This document shows, piece after piece, positions 1 to 13,257 of a stretch of DNA of 64,000 nt. The translations under genes and the position numbers were made by a program. Origin of the DNA: Lingula anatina. Its lineage: Eukaryota > Brachiopoda > Lingulata > Lingulida > Lingulidae. The stretch's first letter is position 1. Every line of letters starts with the position of its first letter. The DNA is taken from positions 63,623-127,622 of the forward strand of contig NW_019776046.1 of assembly GCF_001039355.2 (NCBI RefSeq), written 5' to 3'. A model generated the notes under the pieces. It ran no database searches, was not told the DNA's origin, and saw nothing but the letters and a program-made list of their open reading frames with translations.

Positions 1-205
1 GATCACGATAAGACCGGGTATTCTGACTCCCCCTTTCTTCGCCTTTCTTCCTCTGTATTAGAGAATTGAAAAGCTCACTATGAACTTGGATAAATATTAT
101 TTAGAGTCAATAAAAAACAACCTTTTGTCATTCAAGTCATCGGAGATTGAGTGTCGTTTCTTAAGACCAGGTGTCTTCTCATGTTTTATTGTCAAAGTCT
201 TGTTC

Positions 206-206
<1 letters not shown>

Positions 207-248
<42 letters not shown>
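207..248. repeat. (ATA)n microsatellite
   Basis: About fourteen uninterrupted ATA triplets. No gene lies nearby. Similar ATT/ATA tracts occur near 6972 and 8876, the first of them forming the tail of a SINE, so this tract could be an old SINE tail, although no SINE body is recognisable beside it. Confidence 0.9.
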
Positions 249-363
249 CTGAGAGACATATCGCGATACATGAACTCTTTTAATTAAAAGCGATTCGAAA
301 CGAACAATTTACAGTTGATAAAAGGAAGATGACAAAATAAATAATGTCCACAATCTACATTTA

Positions 364-578
364 AGGCCCCATTCCCAGAGATTAGATCGATCCAACTAGA
401 TCGACCTAACTCCCTGGGGGTTCACGCTAAATAGCTGTCAGCCGAGCGGGCACAGAAGTTAATTACTCCCTTACAGCTTGTAGTAGGCGGGACGGACATT
501 TAAGCCGGATTATCTGACAGTAATCTAGTGAGACTACCCACGGGGATAGATCGATCTAAAATCTATGGGAATGCGCCC
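364..578. mobile_element. MITE, copy A (PIF/Harbinger-like)
   Basis: Non-autonomous inverted-repeat element of about 215 bp. The left end reads AGGCCCCATTCCC and the right end, reverse complemented, GGGCGCATTCCC; both then run into an AGATCGATC-containing stretch. The interior (GATCGACCTAACTCCC and following, and the stretch ending AGTCTAGTGAGACT-like sequence) matches copy B at 23704 almost base for base. TTA precedes the left end, while TAT follows the right end, so the target duplication is imperfect here. Harbinger-type assignment rests on the TTA duplication of the other copies and on the end sequence. No transposase frame is present. Confidence 0.75.
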
Positions 579-1096
579 TATGACTTCAACAACAGTGTCA
601 ATGTACGGGGTACAATTGACATTAATTAGGCACTGCTCTAACCACATCTGTCTAATAGCCTCGCTTTGATCCTAATCATTTCTTTGATCAACAATCTATC
701 CGCATACTTCCCTGAATACATGATTAGTTATTATAAACCTCAATGTGAAGTTTGCAACTGAAAGCCAGACGTAGACCCTTGCCAATGTAAGCAGGCAGCC
801 AGGATGTTTTACAGACATACAGTCAGATACAGGTGTGAACATACAACGATATATATATATCTGTTATTTGCTGTCGAGAAACGAATAGGACGAATATTGA
901 AACGGGGTTCATCATTCAAAAAATACATTCATTATATTTACGTGTGTAGATCATGTTACGTTTGATCTACTCTAGAAATTAAAAAAGAAAAAAAAAAGAA
1001 TAATTTCCCCAACAAGTCACTTTTCGATCTGACTTCAGTACAGAAGAACGTGTTCCACCAGGTGTCTAAACTACACAGATCATCACTCCATTATTA

Positions 1097-1353
1097 GGAC
1101 CCGTTCCCAATGAAACCATCGTTCCACGTAAATCGATCCAACTCCGAGGAACACTCTCGAAATGCAATAGTTTAACAGATTAACACACCTCCCCCTGGCG
1201 TTGAGTCAATTACAGAAAAGCTGGCGATTATATGAGGTTTATTATATGAGTACGTTGGAAAAAAGAGGAGGCGTGTTAATCTGTGAATCTGATTGCAAAC
1301 AGTGAGAGTTGGATCGATCTACCTAGAACTATAGTTTCAATGGGAATGAGCCC
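1097..1353. mobile_element. MITE, copy C, with perfect TTA target duplication
   Basis: A 257-bp element with long inverted ends. The left end begins GGACCCGTTCCCAATGAAAC and the right end, reverse complemented, GGGCTCATTCCCATTGAAAC; both continue to ATCGATCCAACTC. It is flanked by TTA at 1094-1096 and TTA at 1354-1356, the three-base duplication typical of PIF/Harbinger elements. The interior differs from copies A and B, so this is a related subfamily sharing the ends. No coding capacity. Confidence 0.8.
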
Positions 1354-1504
1354 TTACTGCTGGAGGGGCAGACATGGAACAGTGGGGAAATATTGTGACA
1401 GTAGATTAAAGTAAGTGGAGAAGATTGACTTATACCGCCAATGGATTTTTAGGTTTTTAGAATTTAGGTTTTTCATGTGAACGCAGCTTATATGAACTGC
1501 CTCC

Positions 1505-1507
<3 letters not shown>

Positions 1508-1554
<47 letters not shown>
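1508..1554. repeat. (GT)n microsatellite
   Basis: About 23 GT units. The poly-histidine/threonine open frame across it on the minus strand is an artefact of the repeat. Confidence 0.9.
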
Positions 1555-1558
<4 letters not shown>

Positions 1559-1602
1559 AGTGATTGGATATTTTTTATCATTATTTTGTACACAGACTGG
1601 TT

Positions 1603-1673
1603 TTTATAATCATAAACTTTGGTAAACCTATGTTGCCTATGAATATAGGTTTACCAAAGTTTATGATTGTAAA
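1603..1673. repeat. Long perfect hairpin (24-bp arms, 13-nt loop)
   Basis: Bases 1608-1631 are perfectly complementary to 1645-1668, around a 13-nt loop. Further pairing outside (including one G-T pair and a small bulge) extends the stem to about 29 bp or more. A perfect palindrome of this size is not explained by the surrounding AT-rich sequence. It could be the remnant of a short palindromic transposon or a microRNA-type precursor; the sequence alone does not decide. It lies 50 bp from the GT microsatellite and far from any gene found. Confidence 0.75.
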
Positions 1674-2132
1674 CCTTTTAAAATAATTTTCTGCAAGCAC
1701 GTTAAGCTGGTTAGGTCTAGTCCCTTACAGAAATAAGAGAGTGTTCTTAAATCACTGTTCCCTACAAAGCAATGCATTTTTGCCATCTCGATTAAGAGAA
1801 AGAGATAATAGACTCACCGTAGACAAGCAAGGGTTGTAAAATATAGCTGTTTTGAACTTGCTATCACTGATCATAATTACTGTAAATTATGCTGTCATGA
1901 TTATTTCGTTTATTACTAAATAAATCGGTGATCAAATTGAGAAGAAAAGGAGAAAACTTAATGTCTTACTTAATGTCAGCCAGTTTAAGAGCATTGTGAT
2001 TCGTGTTTTGAAGATTTTTTTAGTATATCGTACCTTGCAGACAGAAACATTATTCACACACACAATATACTCTTGACGAAAAATTTCCAACAATTTATAC
2101 TGGATGATTTCATAGCAAGGCGTACATAAGGA

Positions 2133-2246
2133 TTTGAGATATACTTTACAAATGACATTTATTTATTTATTTATTGCTCAACTGTTTTGAGATATACTTT
2201 ACGAATAACATTTATTTATCTATTTATTTATTTATTGCTCAACTTT
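2133..2246. repeat. Two-copy tandem duplication, 53-bp period
   Basis: The segment starting TTTGAGATATACTTTAC and ending GCTCAACT occurs at 2133 and again at 2186. The copies differ by a few substitutions and by an extra tetranucleotide in the internal TTTA tract. Non-coding. Confidence 0.8.
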
Positions 2247-3207
2247 TTCTATATTTGCTACCACTCACTTTTTTCCATTCACCCATCCATGCATCCATCG
2301 GTCTTTCTGTTTGTCTCTTTGTCCCTCTGTCTATCCATTAATTAATGTATTCATTCATTTATTCATTCATTTATTCATTCACTCACTCATTCACCTACGT
2401 GTATTAGTGCAGAAATATAGTATTGATATTTAGGGAGTGCTACATGTGTTATCTTTTAACCTATCACGTGTATTAATGTACATGCATCAATCTATTGACT
2501 CAAACCAGAATTTGTTTCCACTTTCAATATATAGAGAAACGATTCACACAGAACTTTAAGTTCTAATAAGACAAGGAAGTTGGCGTTGATATAAAAGTAC
2601 TAAGTGCATTAAATTTGCTCATTGGATTAAGAATTTGTAAACTTAAAATTCGCAAAATACACTTTGACTATAAACAGGATTTGAAGAGAAATGCTTTACG
2701 TGTGTCTGTTCTTCTAGTAAAATGGAATTTCAAGTACATATTATCATTGCATTCAAGGGAAAACCGTGCTCATCAGCCGCCATTAATCAGTGAAGGTTAT
2801 CTTTAAAAAAGGTGAATAAAAGATAAACGAAATAAAGAATTGAATAAATGAGAAATGAAACATGAATGAATGAAAAACAGAAAGTAAAATAAATAAGCAA
2901 TACTTCATAGACGTTTTCGTAGGTAAGTATCTAAACTTAATCTAGATTTGATTCAAAAGTTACAAAATAAACAGGTTAGATTATGGCAATTGACACGTCC
3001 TGAAAATTATAACAAAGAGAATTAACACGTCGGATGGTTAAACCTTTTCACAAGTGGTTCGAGATTTAACTAATAAACAGGAGATATGTGACCAGGGATT
3101 AGAAACCATACGGGCTTTCATAACACTGTGAACTGTTATGAAAGTGTGCGCTGTTATGAAATGTATTACTTAGATTGCCAAATCTATCTATCTATATGTA
3201 TCTTTTT

Positions 3208-3210
<3 letters not shown>

Positions 3211-3250
<40 letters not shown>

Positions 3251-3260
3251 GAGAGAGAGA
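3211..3260. repeat. (GA)n microsatellite
   Basis: GA repeat with short GACA interruptions, followed by GTCCGTCTGTCC-type simple sequence to about 3325. Open frames of Arg-Glu or Leu-Ser across it are repeat artefacts. Confidence 0.9.
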
Positions 3261-3329
3261 TCTTCGTAAATAAACATGGCACGATTCTTGACAGACCTCC
3301 GTCCGTCTGTCCGTGTGTCTGTCTGATCG

Positions 3330-6300
3330 TCCGTGAATAAGGAAGTGAGTGATTCAAGGTCTCGGTATTGATAACTAAATTACTAAGTACGTAAGTAACC
3401 AAATAACCATATAAGTATCTAACTTACGTCAAATAAGCTTCATTTAAATAAATAAATAAATAAATAAGCTAAAATGCAAACAGAGAGGGAAGACCTCCCC
3501 AGGGAAACTCAATTCTCAATATCATAATTTGATAATTAATCAAGCATAGATATAAAGTAATCAGTTTATCAATCAATTATAAAATTAATTAATTACTTCA
3601 TTAATAACATGGAAGGAGCTTGTTAGGAGATTTCATCACATGGCTAAGCAATGAAGCATGGCACTGAAAATATTTGCCGATGGCACATGTATATCTCGTG
3701 CCAAAGGCTAATAGGAGAGAACGCCAGTGCGATATGACGAAATCGCAATGGCAAATTATAAAAATAACCATTGAAAAAAAAAATTGAAATTACACAACAG
3801 CCCCTCACAGGCAACTGTGAAAAATTCTAGAAACCCGACCCAAGACAGCACAACACGGGGAAATTAAACCACATATATATATATATATTGTAGAGAAAGT
3901 CAGAAAGACATGTGGTCAGCTTTACAAGACAATGAATATATGCTTAATATACGCTGGAAAATGAAGGTTAAACCTCTTTAATGATTTATTCAGAATGTTT
4001 TTAAAGAGCGTAGATTACGGCAACGTGCACAGCAGGGTATCACGTTGACGAAATGACTGAACCCTAAGTCGCCGCAGTGTTTCAAGTCGAAAATCCATTT
4101 CACAACGCTTTCAAGTCTTTTCTTCCCGAGATAATAAGACCAGCACAGCAAGCAATGGAAGTCTGTTTCCTCTCCGTTTCCTTCCATTACCGAAGACAAA
4201 AGCAACTTCGGTCGAAAACACGAATCTTTTTCGTGAGTCTCAAGTCGGGAAGAAAAGAATCTATTCACGAGCTTTTGGCGCGGTTTTCCGCCCGGTGAAC
4301 TTGGATCGGAAATTGCCACCGATGTTAATTACGAGTAATAGTGGTGTTCTCAGGGGTTCGGTTATTTTGGAATTATTCCTCACTTCTCTCGCGTGTCCGA
4401 CTCACTGGTTCGAAATAATGGGAGATAATGGATCTATGTGGCGTTCATGAAAGAGACGCACTGATTTCTACAGTTGGGATCGTCACAGGTTTAACAGCTT
4501 TTCGCTTGTTGGCATTCAATCGCAAGACAAAAGCGAGACAATGCGAGACAATGCGGGGTTTTAGAAATGCACTCACTTTTTCTGCTTCAAGGATTTCTCT
4601 CCGCCGTCACCTGCAGTTTTAGCGATCGGTTCAATAGTGCGGCTTTTATTCCTGGAATTGTAGGGCAGCCACTAAGGGTTCAATTCACAGGCGTCCTCAC
4701 CCCCTTGTGCCCAGACACGAGATGCTATTATGTGGGGACGGAATGCTATTCAAACGCCATTCAAGGTATATCGAATGGTATTAAACGATTTCAATCACCC
4801 TTAATTGTGACTTCGACGTGTCTTAGAATTCTCGGTAATTGAAAACGTATTTGACCGAGTCACGGCTTCATGGTTGCCCGAGTGCAGTTGTTAAGTCATT
4901 GGGCGGCGTCTTTTTTTCTGTTTACCGGACTGTCTCAGCTGCAAACAGGCCTGTGTGTCTGAGAGAGGGACGCTGTGACGGACACTTGTTTTATTTTGCC
5001 GGACAGTCGGTGCAGTTACCGGACAAGAATATGATTACCATTATGTAAATAGATTTTGTGACCTGCATGCAGCACTCGTGTCTTCTTGCGTATAAAAGTG
5101 TATCACGCATATATCTTAAAAAAGGTAGGAAATCTAGACGCATGGCTCTGCAATAAACAGAGTAATAACTATGTGTCAATATATAAAACATGACATAAGG
5201 AAATATAAATAAATAAATAAATAAATAAAGTGCCATTTGGGACTGGCATGTATTTTCTGCCTGACCAAATATTATTGATGTGTTAACGGTGGGTTTAAGG
5301 CGCGCGCGCGTGTGTGTGTGTGTGTGTGTTTGTGCGTGTGGGTCCGTGAGTTAGTGTGTGTCTGTTGGTGCGGGTATGGGGGGGGTTGGGGATGCACGAA
5401 GCAACCTGTCAAAAGTGAACATCTTTAACCTCTCTACACTCGTCCAGTTTGATAAGACTTAACGTCACATTTTGTTTTCGCCATGAACAAAACTCCCGCC
5501 TCAAAGTGCAGGAGGCGGGAATTTCAGTTTACAGTTACGAAATTAGCAGACACATTATTTTAATTTTAAGCGCAGTACCCGAACAAATATTTCAATTTTT
5601 CTTTTAGAATTGAAGCCATTTTAGTGTGCAAATTCTAACATGTTACTTTCAGTTGCAAATACATTTTTTTCCTTGTTTTTATTTTTCCTTGTTTTTATTG
5701 AAGAGTTTTCGCAAAATCAGTAAAATACGCAAACAGCAGGTGTCAAAAGTTTAATAGACTGATAATCAAAATTTGAACTAAACAATACAACGTTGGTCTA
5801 TTAAGCATGTATTCATTCTAATTGTTAACACCCCTGGTTGACATATTTTAACAACTTTGAAAAGGTTAATTAATACCTGCATTAGAAATGATTAGCAGCC
5901 AGGGTATGGAGTGAAAACTAGTTATAACCAGTTCATTCCTGCTGGGAGGGTCCCATGAGGTATTTCCACTACTAGTGCGCAAAAATATAATTTTATCCAG
6001 CGTGATTCGTGAAGCACGCCATTCCCGTCACTTGAGCATGCGGCTTATTATTCTCCGCTCTTTCTTAAACGAAATCATTACACATTATGCATACATTTTT
6101 AAGATTTTCTACGCGCATTATCAAAGAATAAACTGTGATTTGTGAATTGATGATTTTGTTTCCCGTGAACGGTGTCACCCCCCCCCCCCCCATGGGACCC
6201 TCTGGTAGTATCGAAGATGACAAAAAATTTTTTTCGCACCATTTTTTATTCAAATGAGAAGCGACGCTAGTTATGCTTTGCCTCATTGCATTATTCTCTG

Positions 6301-6960
6301 CAATACTTTCAACCACATATAGGGTGTCCTGATGATTAGACAGTAACAACCTTTTTGAACTCAAACAATTTAGATCCCAACTTCAAAAGCAAATACCCCA
6401 CTGCTTTCGTGGTCAATTATTGGCGGTCATTTGATCCCCCCTCCCCCCCCCCCCCAAAAAAAAAAAAAAAGTACGGCATCATGCTATATAATGATGTGTA
6501 CACGTATCATTGATGAAATGTGCAAAGAGAAAAGGAGTTAACGCCACACCAATGACGTCATCATCTATAACAGATGTGTCCATCACCCCAGAGCGTCTCT
6601 GGGCTATGGTGGAAAAAATACACAATTTGCTGATTCTGCGCTTTTTCAGGCTCTTGTTAGTCAAGGCATCCTAGTAATAAAACAAATTTCTCAAGAACCA
6701 GGCATTTTCGTCTGTCTAAGAGTATAAACATGCTGTCTCCACGTTTAGATTATACATATATTCTGTTATGAAAATCATCAACAAGGGTGGTATTGAAAGA
6801 CTGTTTCAAGCAGATTCAAGTTGGAGAGCAAATCTATACAACTGACTGTAGTCCTGATAGCTTTCCAAGTCTTTGGTACTCTGTGCAATAGAAGTCTGGG
6901 TTGCGCTTTGAAAACTTGCATAGACTCCTCTATCGGAAACTATAGCTTAGGAAGTGGACT
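3330..6960. other. No gene seen
   Basis: AT-rich DNA with short tetranucleotide tracts (AAAT at 3447-3467 and 5208-5228) and a GC/GT tract at 5301-5345. Two overlapping open frames near 4000-4320 on opposite strands show no domain, no splice context and no low-complexity explanation. I do not support either as a gene. Confidence 0.5.
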
Positions 6961-6969
6961 TACGTGTAT

Positions 6970-7335
6970 ATAATAATAATAATAATCTTTATTGGAGAAA
7001 TCGCAACCCGAAGGTTGAAGTTATACAATTACATATATGAATATTTAAGTCAAGGAAGCCTGGTCATATTTGCACTGGTGCACTCCGTAGGCGGTCTCAC
7101 CTCCCTGGGGAGCATACAGCTCGGCTGCCATATAAGGCGCTCATAGCTAATATAACATTTCTACCCTGCCTGACCAGGCCCCTGCTTCAACCCCTTTATG
7201 CTGAGTGCCAAGCGGGGAGACAGCAGGTACCGTTTATAAAGGACTGGTATGTCCCCGGACGGGATTTGAACCCACGTCCTCCCGCTCCGGAGGCGGACAC
7301 TCTAACCACAAGGCCATCCGGTCGGTACGTGTCAA
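6970..7335 (-). mobile_element. tRNA-derived SINE
   Basis: Read on the minus strand, the head contains both internal RNA polymerase III promoter boxes: an A box TGGCCTTGTGGTTAGAG (7300-7316) and a B box GTGGGTTCAAATCCC (7261-7275), at tRNA-like spacing. The acceptor stem does not pair, so this is a tRNA-related SINE head and not a functional tRNA. A central part (7080-7140) follows, which recurs at about 11030, and the element ends in AATAAAGATT plus a short (ATT)n tail (about 6970-6990). Length is about 360 bp. Family name is not assigned. Confidence 0.8.
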
Positions 7336-7339
7336 AAGC

Positions 7340-8518
7340 AAAGTCTACAAAAAGGGCCAAATGTTGTCTTAAATTAAAGGTACCGATCGCACAATTTTGT
7401 CGACCTAGCTGGCGTTTAGTAGAAAATAACCTGGAGATTATACGAGAACATTGGAAACAGGAAGAGACGTTCTTGTCTGTTATCTTGATTGCATGTAGCT
7501 AGAGTCCCCGTGGAAGCCTTGCACATTTCCTAGGCAGACAAAATTCATTGTAAATGGTGCTCTAGACTGTCTACTTATGTAGTCTATCTAATGTCAGTGT
7601 CATTGTGTAGTATTGAAATAAATTTAGTTAATTTCGTGTTGTTTATACGCATCTTAACTATTTTGCCAGAGGCTTAATAAAATTTGATGTTCAGGGAGAA
7701 AAGTCACTGTAACATGTGAACTACAGCCGTTATTATTAAAATTAGTTGGATTTTAAATTTTAACTGCATTTAGCCTTTTAGAAATAAATCAATTCATAAC
7801 AGATATACAGAGCTTAAGGACGTAAAATGAGTCTCACGGATCGCTCATCTGCGAACCCCTCCTCCCCTCCTCTCCCCAGTCACAGCCAACGTCAGGATAG
7901 AGAAGTATCAAAGCTTTAAAAGCTCGCTTGTGTGCGTCCTTCGACGGGTAATATTCCCTTTTTTAAACATATTTTGTTGTAAAACTTCAAGATCAATCAG
8001 ACTGCTTTGTCCATGGAATGCGTAACATGAAGACTGCGGATAGATTTAAGTATATTATGTCTGGTTAACAAACAGTAATGCTAAACCGTAGAGAAGAACG
8101 GCACACGAATTTTACCTCAATTTAAACTTTTTTGTCGTTTTTCACCCCGACACATGCCCTGTCAAGTTAAATGACATCGGCGCTTTCATCTAGACCGCTC
8201 TACAAGAATACAATGGCCTGTGTACACCGAACTTAACCCGGCTGCTTTGTCATTAATGTAACTTTAACGTCTGTGACCATTGTGTGTCGCAGTAAAGCGA
8301 TCACCTTGCTACAAAAGGGGAAAATACGACACTTGGCTCACAACGGCGATCGTTTCTTAAGAGAAACAATGGTCTGTATATGGATGGTTGTAGAGGCTGC
8401 GGCGGCTGCTTAAAGGACTCGACGCCGTTAAAGAAGAAAAAGACGAAAAAAAACTGTTTTGGTTTTACAGGCCAACAGTTGGCGACTTGTATCAGTGACG
8501 CGTTCTCTCTCTCTCTAG

Positions 8519-8578
<60 letters not shown>

Positions 8579-10199
8579 TGCTCACCCCAAGAGGGAGAGA
8601 GAGAGAGAGAAGGGTAGAGAGAGAATACATAAAAACAAAGTTTAGTTTGATTTTACACGTTCAATGTATGAAGTAGGAAATATCCACAAAGTATCAGAAC
8701 GAAACGCATTTTGAATCTTATTGGCCATTTCCCGCTAACCTGTTGTCATGGTGATGCCGCCCTCTTTCGTGAAATGTCCCAAGAGAAAACAGGCCGAAGG
8801 TCCTGTGGAAGATGCCTCTTGTGAGAGAAAGAAAATTAGCTTGAAATCGGCGATCAACTGATATAAAAATATAATCATTATTATTATAATTATAATTATA
8901 ATAATAGGGTTATGTTGCACGATAAAAATAAAAGCTCATAGTGGAAGAATAAATTACCGTTTATTTGAAATGCGACTTCTATAACATTTATGCAATATTT
9001 AAATTACTTCATGTTCTAGCAACCAGACGCACGGTCGTATGAAGACTTAGCACTAGTATCGTCCACGAAAAACAATGAGCTAAAAGCTCATTAATATTTT
9101 AACCTTTAGAAAAAGAATAGAAAAAAGAGATTGGTTGCCATGAAACAGTGGCGTTATACTTTCTTTTGCACTGAATAAAACATTTGTAGTATTAAATCAC
9201 AAAGGCATCCTAAATGGAAATATTCACGGTTTTCAGGCCGGGGGGGAATTACGTCGCTCCCGCATAGAGTACCTTGATAAATAGTCAGGTGTCCCTTTCT
9301 TCGCCATCGTGTTATCCAGATCAGGTTCACAGCTAAACGATTTTTAGAGGGATCGAATAACTTTTGTTTTAAATATTTGAAAAGATACAGGATTGTCTGG
9401 TTTTTGATACTGGTTGAAAAATGACAAACTTTGGTTGTGATTAGTAGGCCCAGAAGACGCCGGGGCTTACGGCACAGTGGTGTACTATTACAGTCTAAGG
9501 GGATAGCGGCAAGTCATCGCAGCGAACTACTCCGCGTAATCTTGATAGAACTTTGGGCAAATTTCACTTAATCCCCTATATGTCAACTTCACAGTTTTTG
9601 GGCATTCATTTATTCATTTTAAACATATTCAAATGAGTTTCCCAAATCAAATTTTAAATCAAGCGGTCCTTGTCATATTCACTACTTTTTCGTTACTTAT
9701 TTTGCGGCTCTTTGTTTGATCTCGAGGGATTGTTCTTTGGAATATAGAAGGCCAGAAATTAAAATAAAAAATTTTCGAGTAATTCGCACTAAGGTTATCA
9801 ATTCCAAATATGAGTTCATTTAAAGAAACATAAAATAAGAAAAAAGAAAAGAAAAATACAAAACTATATCCTCTGCTGTACAATTGGTTTCCACTATAGC
9901 ACGGAACAGACCTGAGCGAGAAATGTTCAAAAATGGCATCAAAATATGTTGGTTTCCTCTCGGCTACTCCGACCCATCTTTTAAAGATTTTGCCGCTATC
10001 CTTTCTCAAACTGATTTTTTTTTCAGATTTTTCATGTACATATAACTTTTGATGGCCTCCTTGTACTGTACACGAAATAAGCTTTTTGTTATCAAAAATA
10101 TTTTTAAAATGCTGTATTTTTAAAGCGTCAACACTTGGTTGAGCAGCAAAATGGTCGACGTAGGAATTGATATTCTGTGCGATTTCTACTCACAACTTT
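7340..10199. other. No gene seen
   Basis: Apart from the CT/CA tract at 8503-8575, this stretch has no open frame with a recognisable domain and no paired splice signals flanking conserved-looking code. A short ATT tract lies at 8876-8905. Confidence 0.45.
8503..8575. repeat. Compound (CT)n(CA)n microsatellite
   Basis: CT repeat running directly into a CA repeat, with a GA tract downstream at 8592-8610. The compound CT/CA arrangement is common elsewhere in this window (43084-43275, 55567-55614, 60961-61021). Confidence 0.9.
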
Positions 10200-11029
10200 T
10201 GTCCCATTGTGCGGGACTTTATTTCGGATAAGAAATAAACGGAACAGAATCCCCTTCCAGCCGAGGTGAAGATTTCAAGGATTGTGATTTTTCCTCTTCT
10301 GTCGTCTGCTTTTGTGAAGAGACGCAGCGAGCGCCATATTCAGCGTCTGAGTCTCTTCAAATTTCACAACTTTAGAATCAAAATGTGAGTGTAATTTAGT
10401 GGCGGTGATTTTATTTTGAAAACATTTGAGCATATTATTCGTTAGTGATTTATATCTTTTTTTCGGTGATGAAACGCTGTCTGCCTTCGAAAATAATTTC
10501 GTCTATCTTGCGTCTTGTTTCTCCTCTTCTCAATAATTAGAACATTCATAATCTTTTTTTTTTGTACGTTTTTACGAGTTGAATAATGTTTATTTATACT
10601 TTTGGTTCAACGACCTAGCCTACGTGCATTACAAAGACGTTTCTTTGTTTTTATTTTGTTAATGTCTATCATATTTTTCTTACACTTTGAACAAACCGAA
10701 TTATCATAAAATATTACGTTATGAAAATGTTTTATTTGAATGACAATTCAAGGGTAATTTTTGGTTTTTATGAAATTGTTAGATGTTTGTAAGGTGGTCT
10801 AAAATGTTAAAGTATAAGAATAAAGTTTGGTTCTTAGAAAAGAGCGGTTCACGACAGACCACGAAATACCTGGCCCCGGAAAAAAAATAGTGCCCTAGCT
10901 TGGTTGACTAGAATTTCCATAACAGTGCTGTAACACTGTGCAAACATGTGACCATGTAACGTTGGTAATTAAGTTCTTAGCCAGGAAACCTGACTTACTT
11001 TTTGTGAAACCTGGACCTGCTATAGACAG

Positions 11030-11100
11030 ACTGTTGGCGTTCTCATCTCCCTGGAGGGGTTACAGCATACAGACGACATAGGGGGCGCTGATCGCTTGAC
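11030..11100 (-). mobile_element. SINE central-domain fragment
   Basis: Bases 11033-11095 match the middle of the SINE at 7080-7145: a CTCATCTCCCTGG-like block, then TACAGC, then a GGCGCT block in the same order and spacing. Neither the tRNA head nor the tail is obvious, so this is a truncated or eroded copy. Confidence 0.55.
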
Positions 11101-11104
11101 TACA

Positions 11105-13205
11105 AACAATATATAGATATAATATGAATCTGTATAATTATATAGTTTGATGGATAATTAGTAACCATATTGAATTGTTCACTATTTTTTATCTATTATG
11201 TTAAAAAACAGTGGCATTTGACGTAGTATAGACACCTGTGAGTATCGAATTCTAAGAATATTTGACAGTGTTCAGAAAATCAGGAAATATATGGTAAAAA
11301 TGGTAATAAACTCTAGGTTAGTCTACATGTTCCTGGGAGTACTAGCAATTTCACCTTTATCAACCATGGTATACCTACCAAAAAAACGTTGAGAAATAAT
11401 GATCCATAGACCAGTTTTCAAATTCCAAAAGTACCATAGTCACTGTCACAACTTCAATCCACCATTCCCTATTTCCAGTGTGAGAGTGATTAAACAAATA
11501 CTCCGTGCAACGGAATCAACCCCGCATTTGGTGTTAAAAACTCTATTCTGCCTTTACGCCACGTAATAGACTTTGTTCCACTGAAAAAAAAAATTCCTCA
11601 GATTTATACGACGAAGTAAAGAAAAATGCATAGTTTTTCATAATATCTGTTGTATTTCAACCTATTTCTATTTTCCTCAATTGGCAATCATAAGAGGTTG
11701 GGAAGAGCTAGTTTTTAATTCAGACACTTATCATTAATTTTCAGGTAATAGAAGTATCTTCAGCAAGGTGCGAGTAGGATTGAAAGACATTCTCAAAAAT
11801 TCAAAACTGAAGGAAACATTCGCATCATCATAGGGATCAAAGACCAACCTTTCGTTCATCAGAGTCAATGTGACGAAAGGAGAAAGCGTCGCCTCTCAAC
11901 TCTATGCTACTTCCCTCTAGGATACATTTATATGCATGTCTTCAGTCTTCCCAAAATAAAATTAGACATTTTTAGTCACCGAAAATAAATTGTTAACAAT
12001 TTCAGGGACCGGGTAATACTTCTATATTGACTTACACCGCGCAGTTAGTTCCAGTCTCGTTATCTAAACAACTGATGATTTTCAAATTACAATTTGGGAT
12101 TATTCATTTGACTCAAAACTTCGCCAGGGAAACAAGACTTTAAAATGTGAACATTTCACTTACCAAATTGCTGAAAAATCATATTGGCGTAACCAGATGG
12201 ACAAAGAAATAAACCAGAGCTCCGATAAAGTCATCTTTTAACGAAAAAGTTCCTATAGATATCATACCGTGTTAATCTAATAGAACAAAAAGTACGATAG
12301 TGATCGTTAACATACGATATTTCACGACATTCAACGGGGGTGCTATCAGTGTATATTAGTTTCTTTTCACGTTCCTAGCAATTCTGCCCCACTGTATCAA
12401 ACATGTTCAACTAATTGACGACATACACTTATGCTCCATTTCTTAAATAAGTATGGTATCAAATGCCAAGGCCTTGGGTACAAATAAATGTTTCTTTTTT
12501 CGTCTTAATATCGGTTGTTTTCTGGTATTGTCTTTAAGAAAATATGTGCTGTTTTTTAAGGAATGCACTCTTTTTGAAGAAAGACATGGTAGTGCCTTCA
12601 AACTATATCATTCACCTGAAATTAAAAAAAAAAAAAACAGACAACTCTTCACGTCTTCTTGAGCACTTTGCACAGAGGCGAGACGAAATAAATCACAGAA
12701 AACATCTTATTTCTTCCCCATAAACTTTTATGCGGGCATTATGATAGCCCATTGGTACGTAGTTTATAGACTTTACGGTTTCTTTGAGCTTTTCTTTTAC
12801 CTCACCTGTTTGCTAATAAGTATCACCACAAACTTGAAAACAGGTATTGAGGCGACAATTAACGTGCCATTAAAAGTAATAAAAACCACTATAGATAGTT
12901 TCAATGGAGAGGAGGGGCCGGGGCCACAGCGCGAATGCTTCGTGCATAACTTAATATGATCTTGAAAATGTCGTGATTATTAATGTAAACGTTGTTTTGT
13001 CCCGCTGTGTGAGGACATGGGGATCGCTTAGATGGCTGTTTTCGTGACATTAATTATTGGTTTAAAACACTGGTATTCTTATTGATGAAGGGGAGCAGGG
13101 GGGGGGGGGCGTGGATGAAAAGTCTAAAATATATGACCCGAATGAGACTTCTGAGAAAAGTATTCTGATGTTCAAATAGGTTTGAATCTTGCTGATTTGA
13201 TTTTA
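11105..13205. other. No gene seen
   Basis: AT-rich DNA with scattered short open frames lacking domains or flanking splice sites. Nothing else recognised. Confidence 0.45.
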
Positions 13206-13211
13206 TAATGA

Positions 13212-13213
13212 AT

Positions 13214-13255
<42 letters not shown>
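13212..13255. repeat. (GA)n microsatellite
   Basis: Pure GA repeat of about 44 bp. No gene nearby. Confidence 0.9.

Positions 13256-13257
<2 letters not shown>

Noticed and set aside
3990-4319. 109-residue minus-strand open frame and its plus-strand partner
   Set aside because: No domain, no signal peptide and no splice context; both strands are open, as expected by chance in a locally stop-poor stretch.
7258-7330. Functional tRNA gene on the minus strand
   Set aside because: A and B boxes are present, but the acceptor stem does not pair and the segment continues into a SINE body with an ATT tail.
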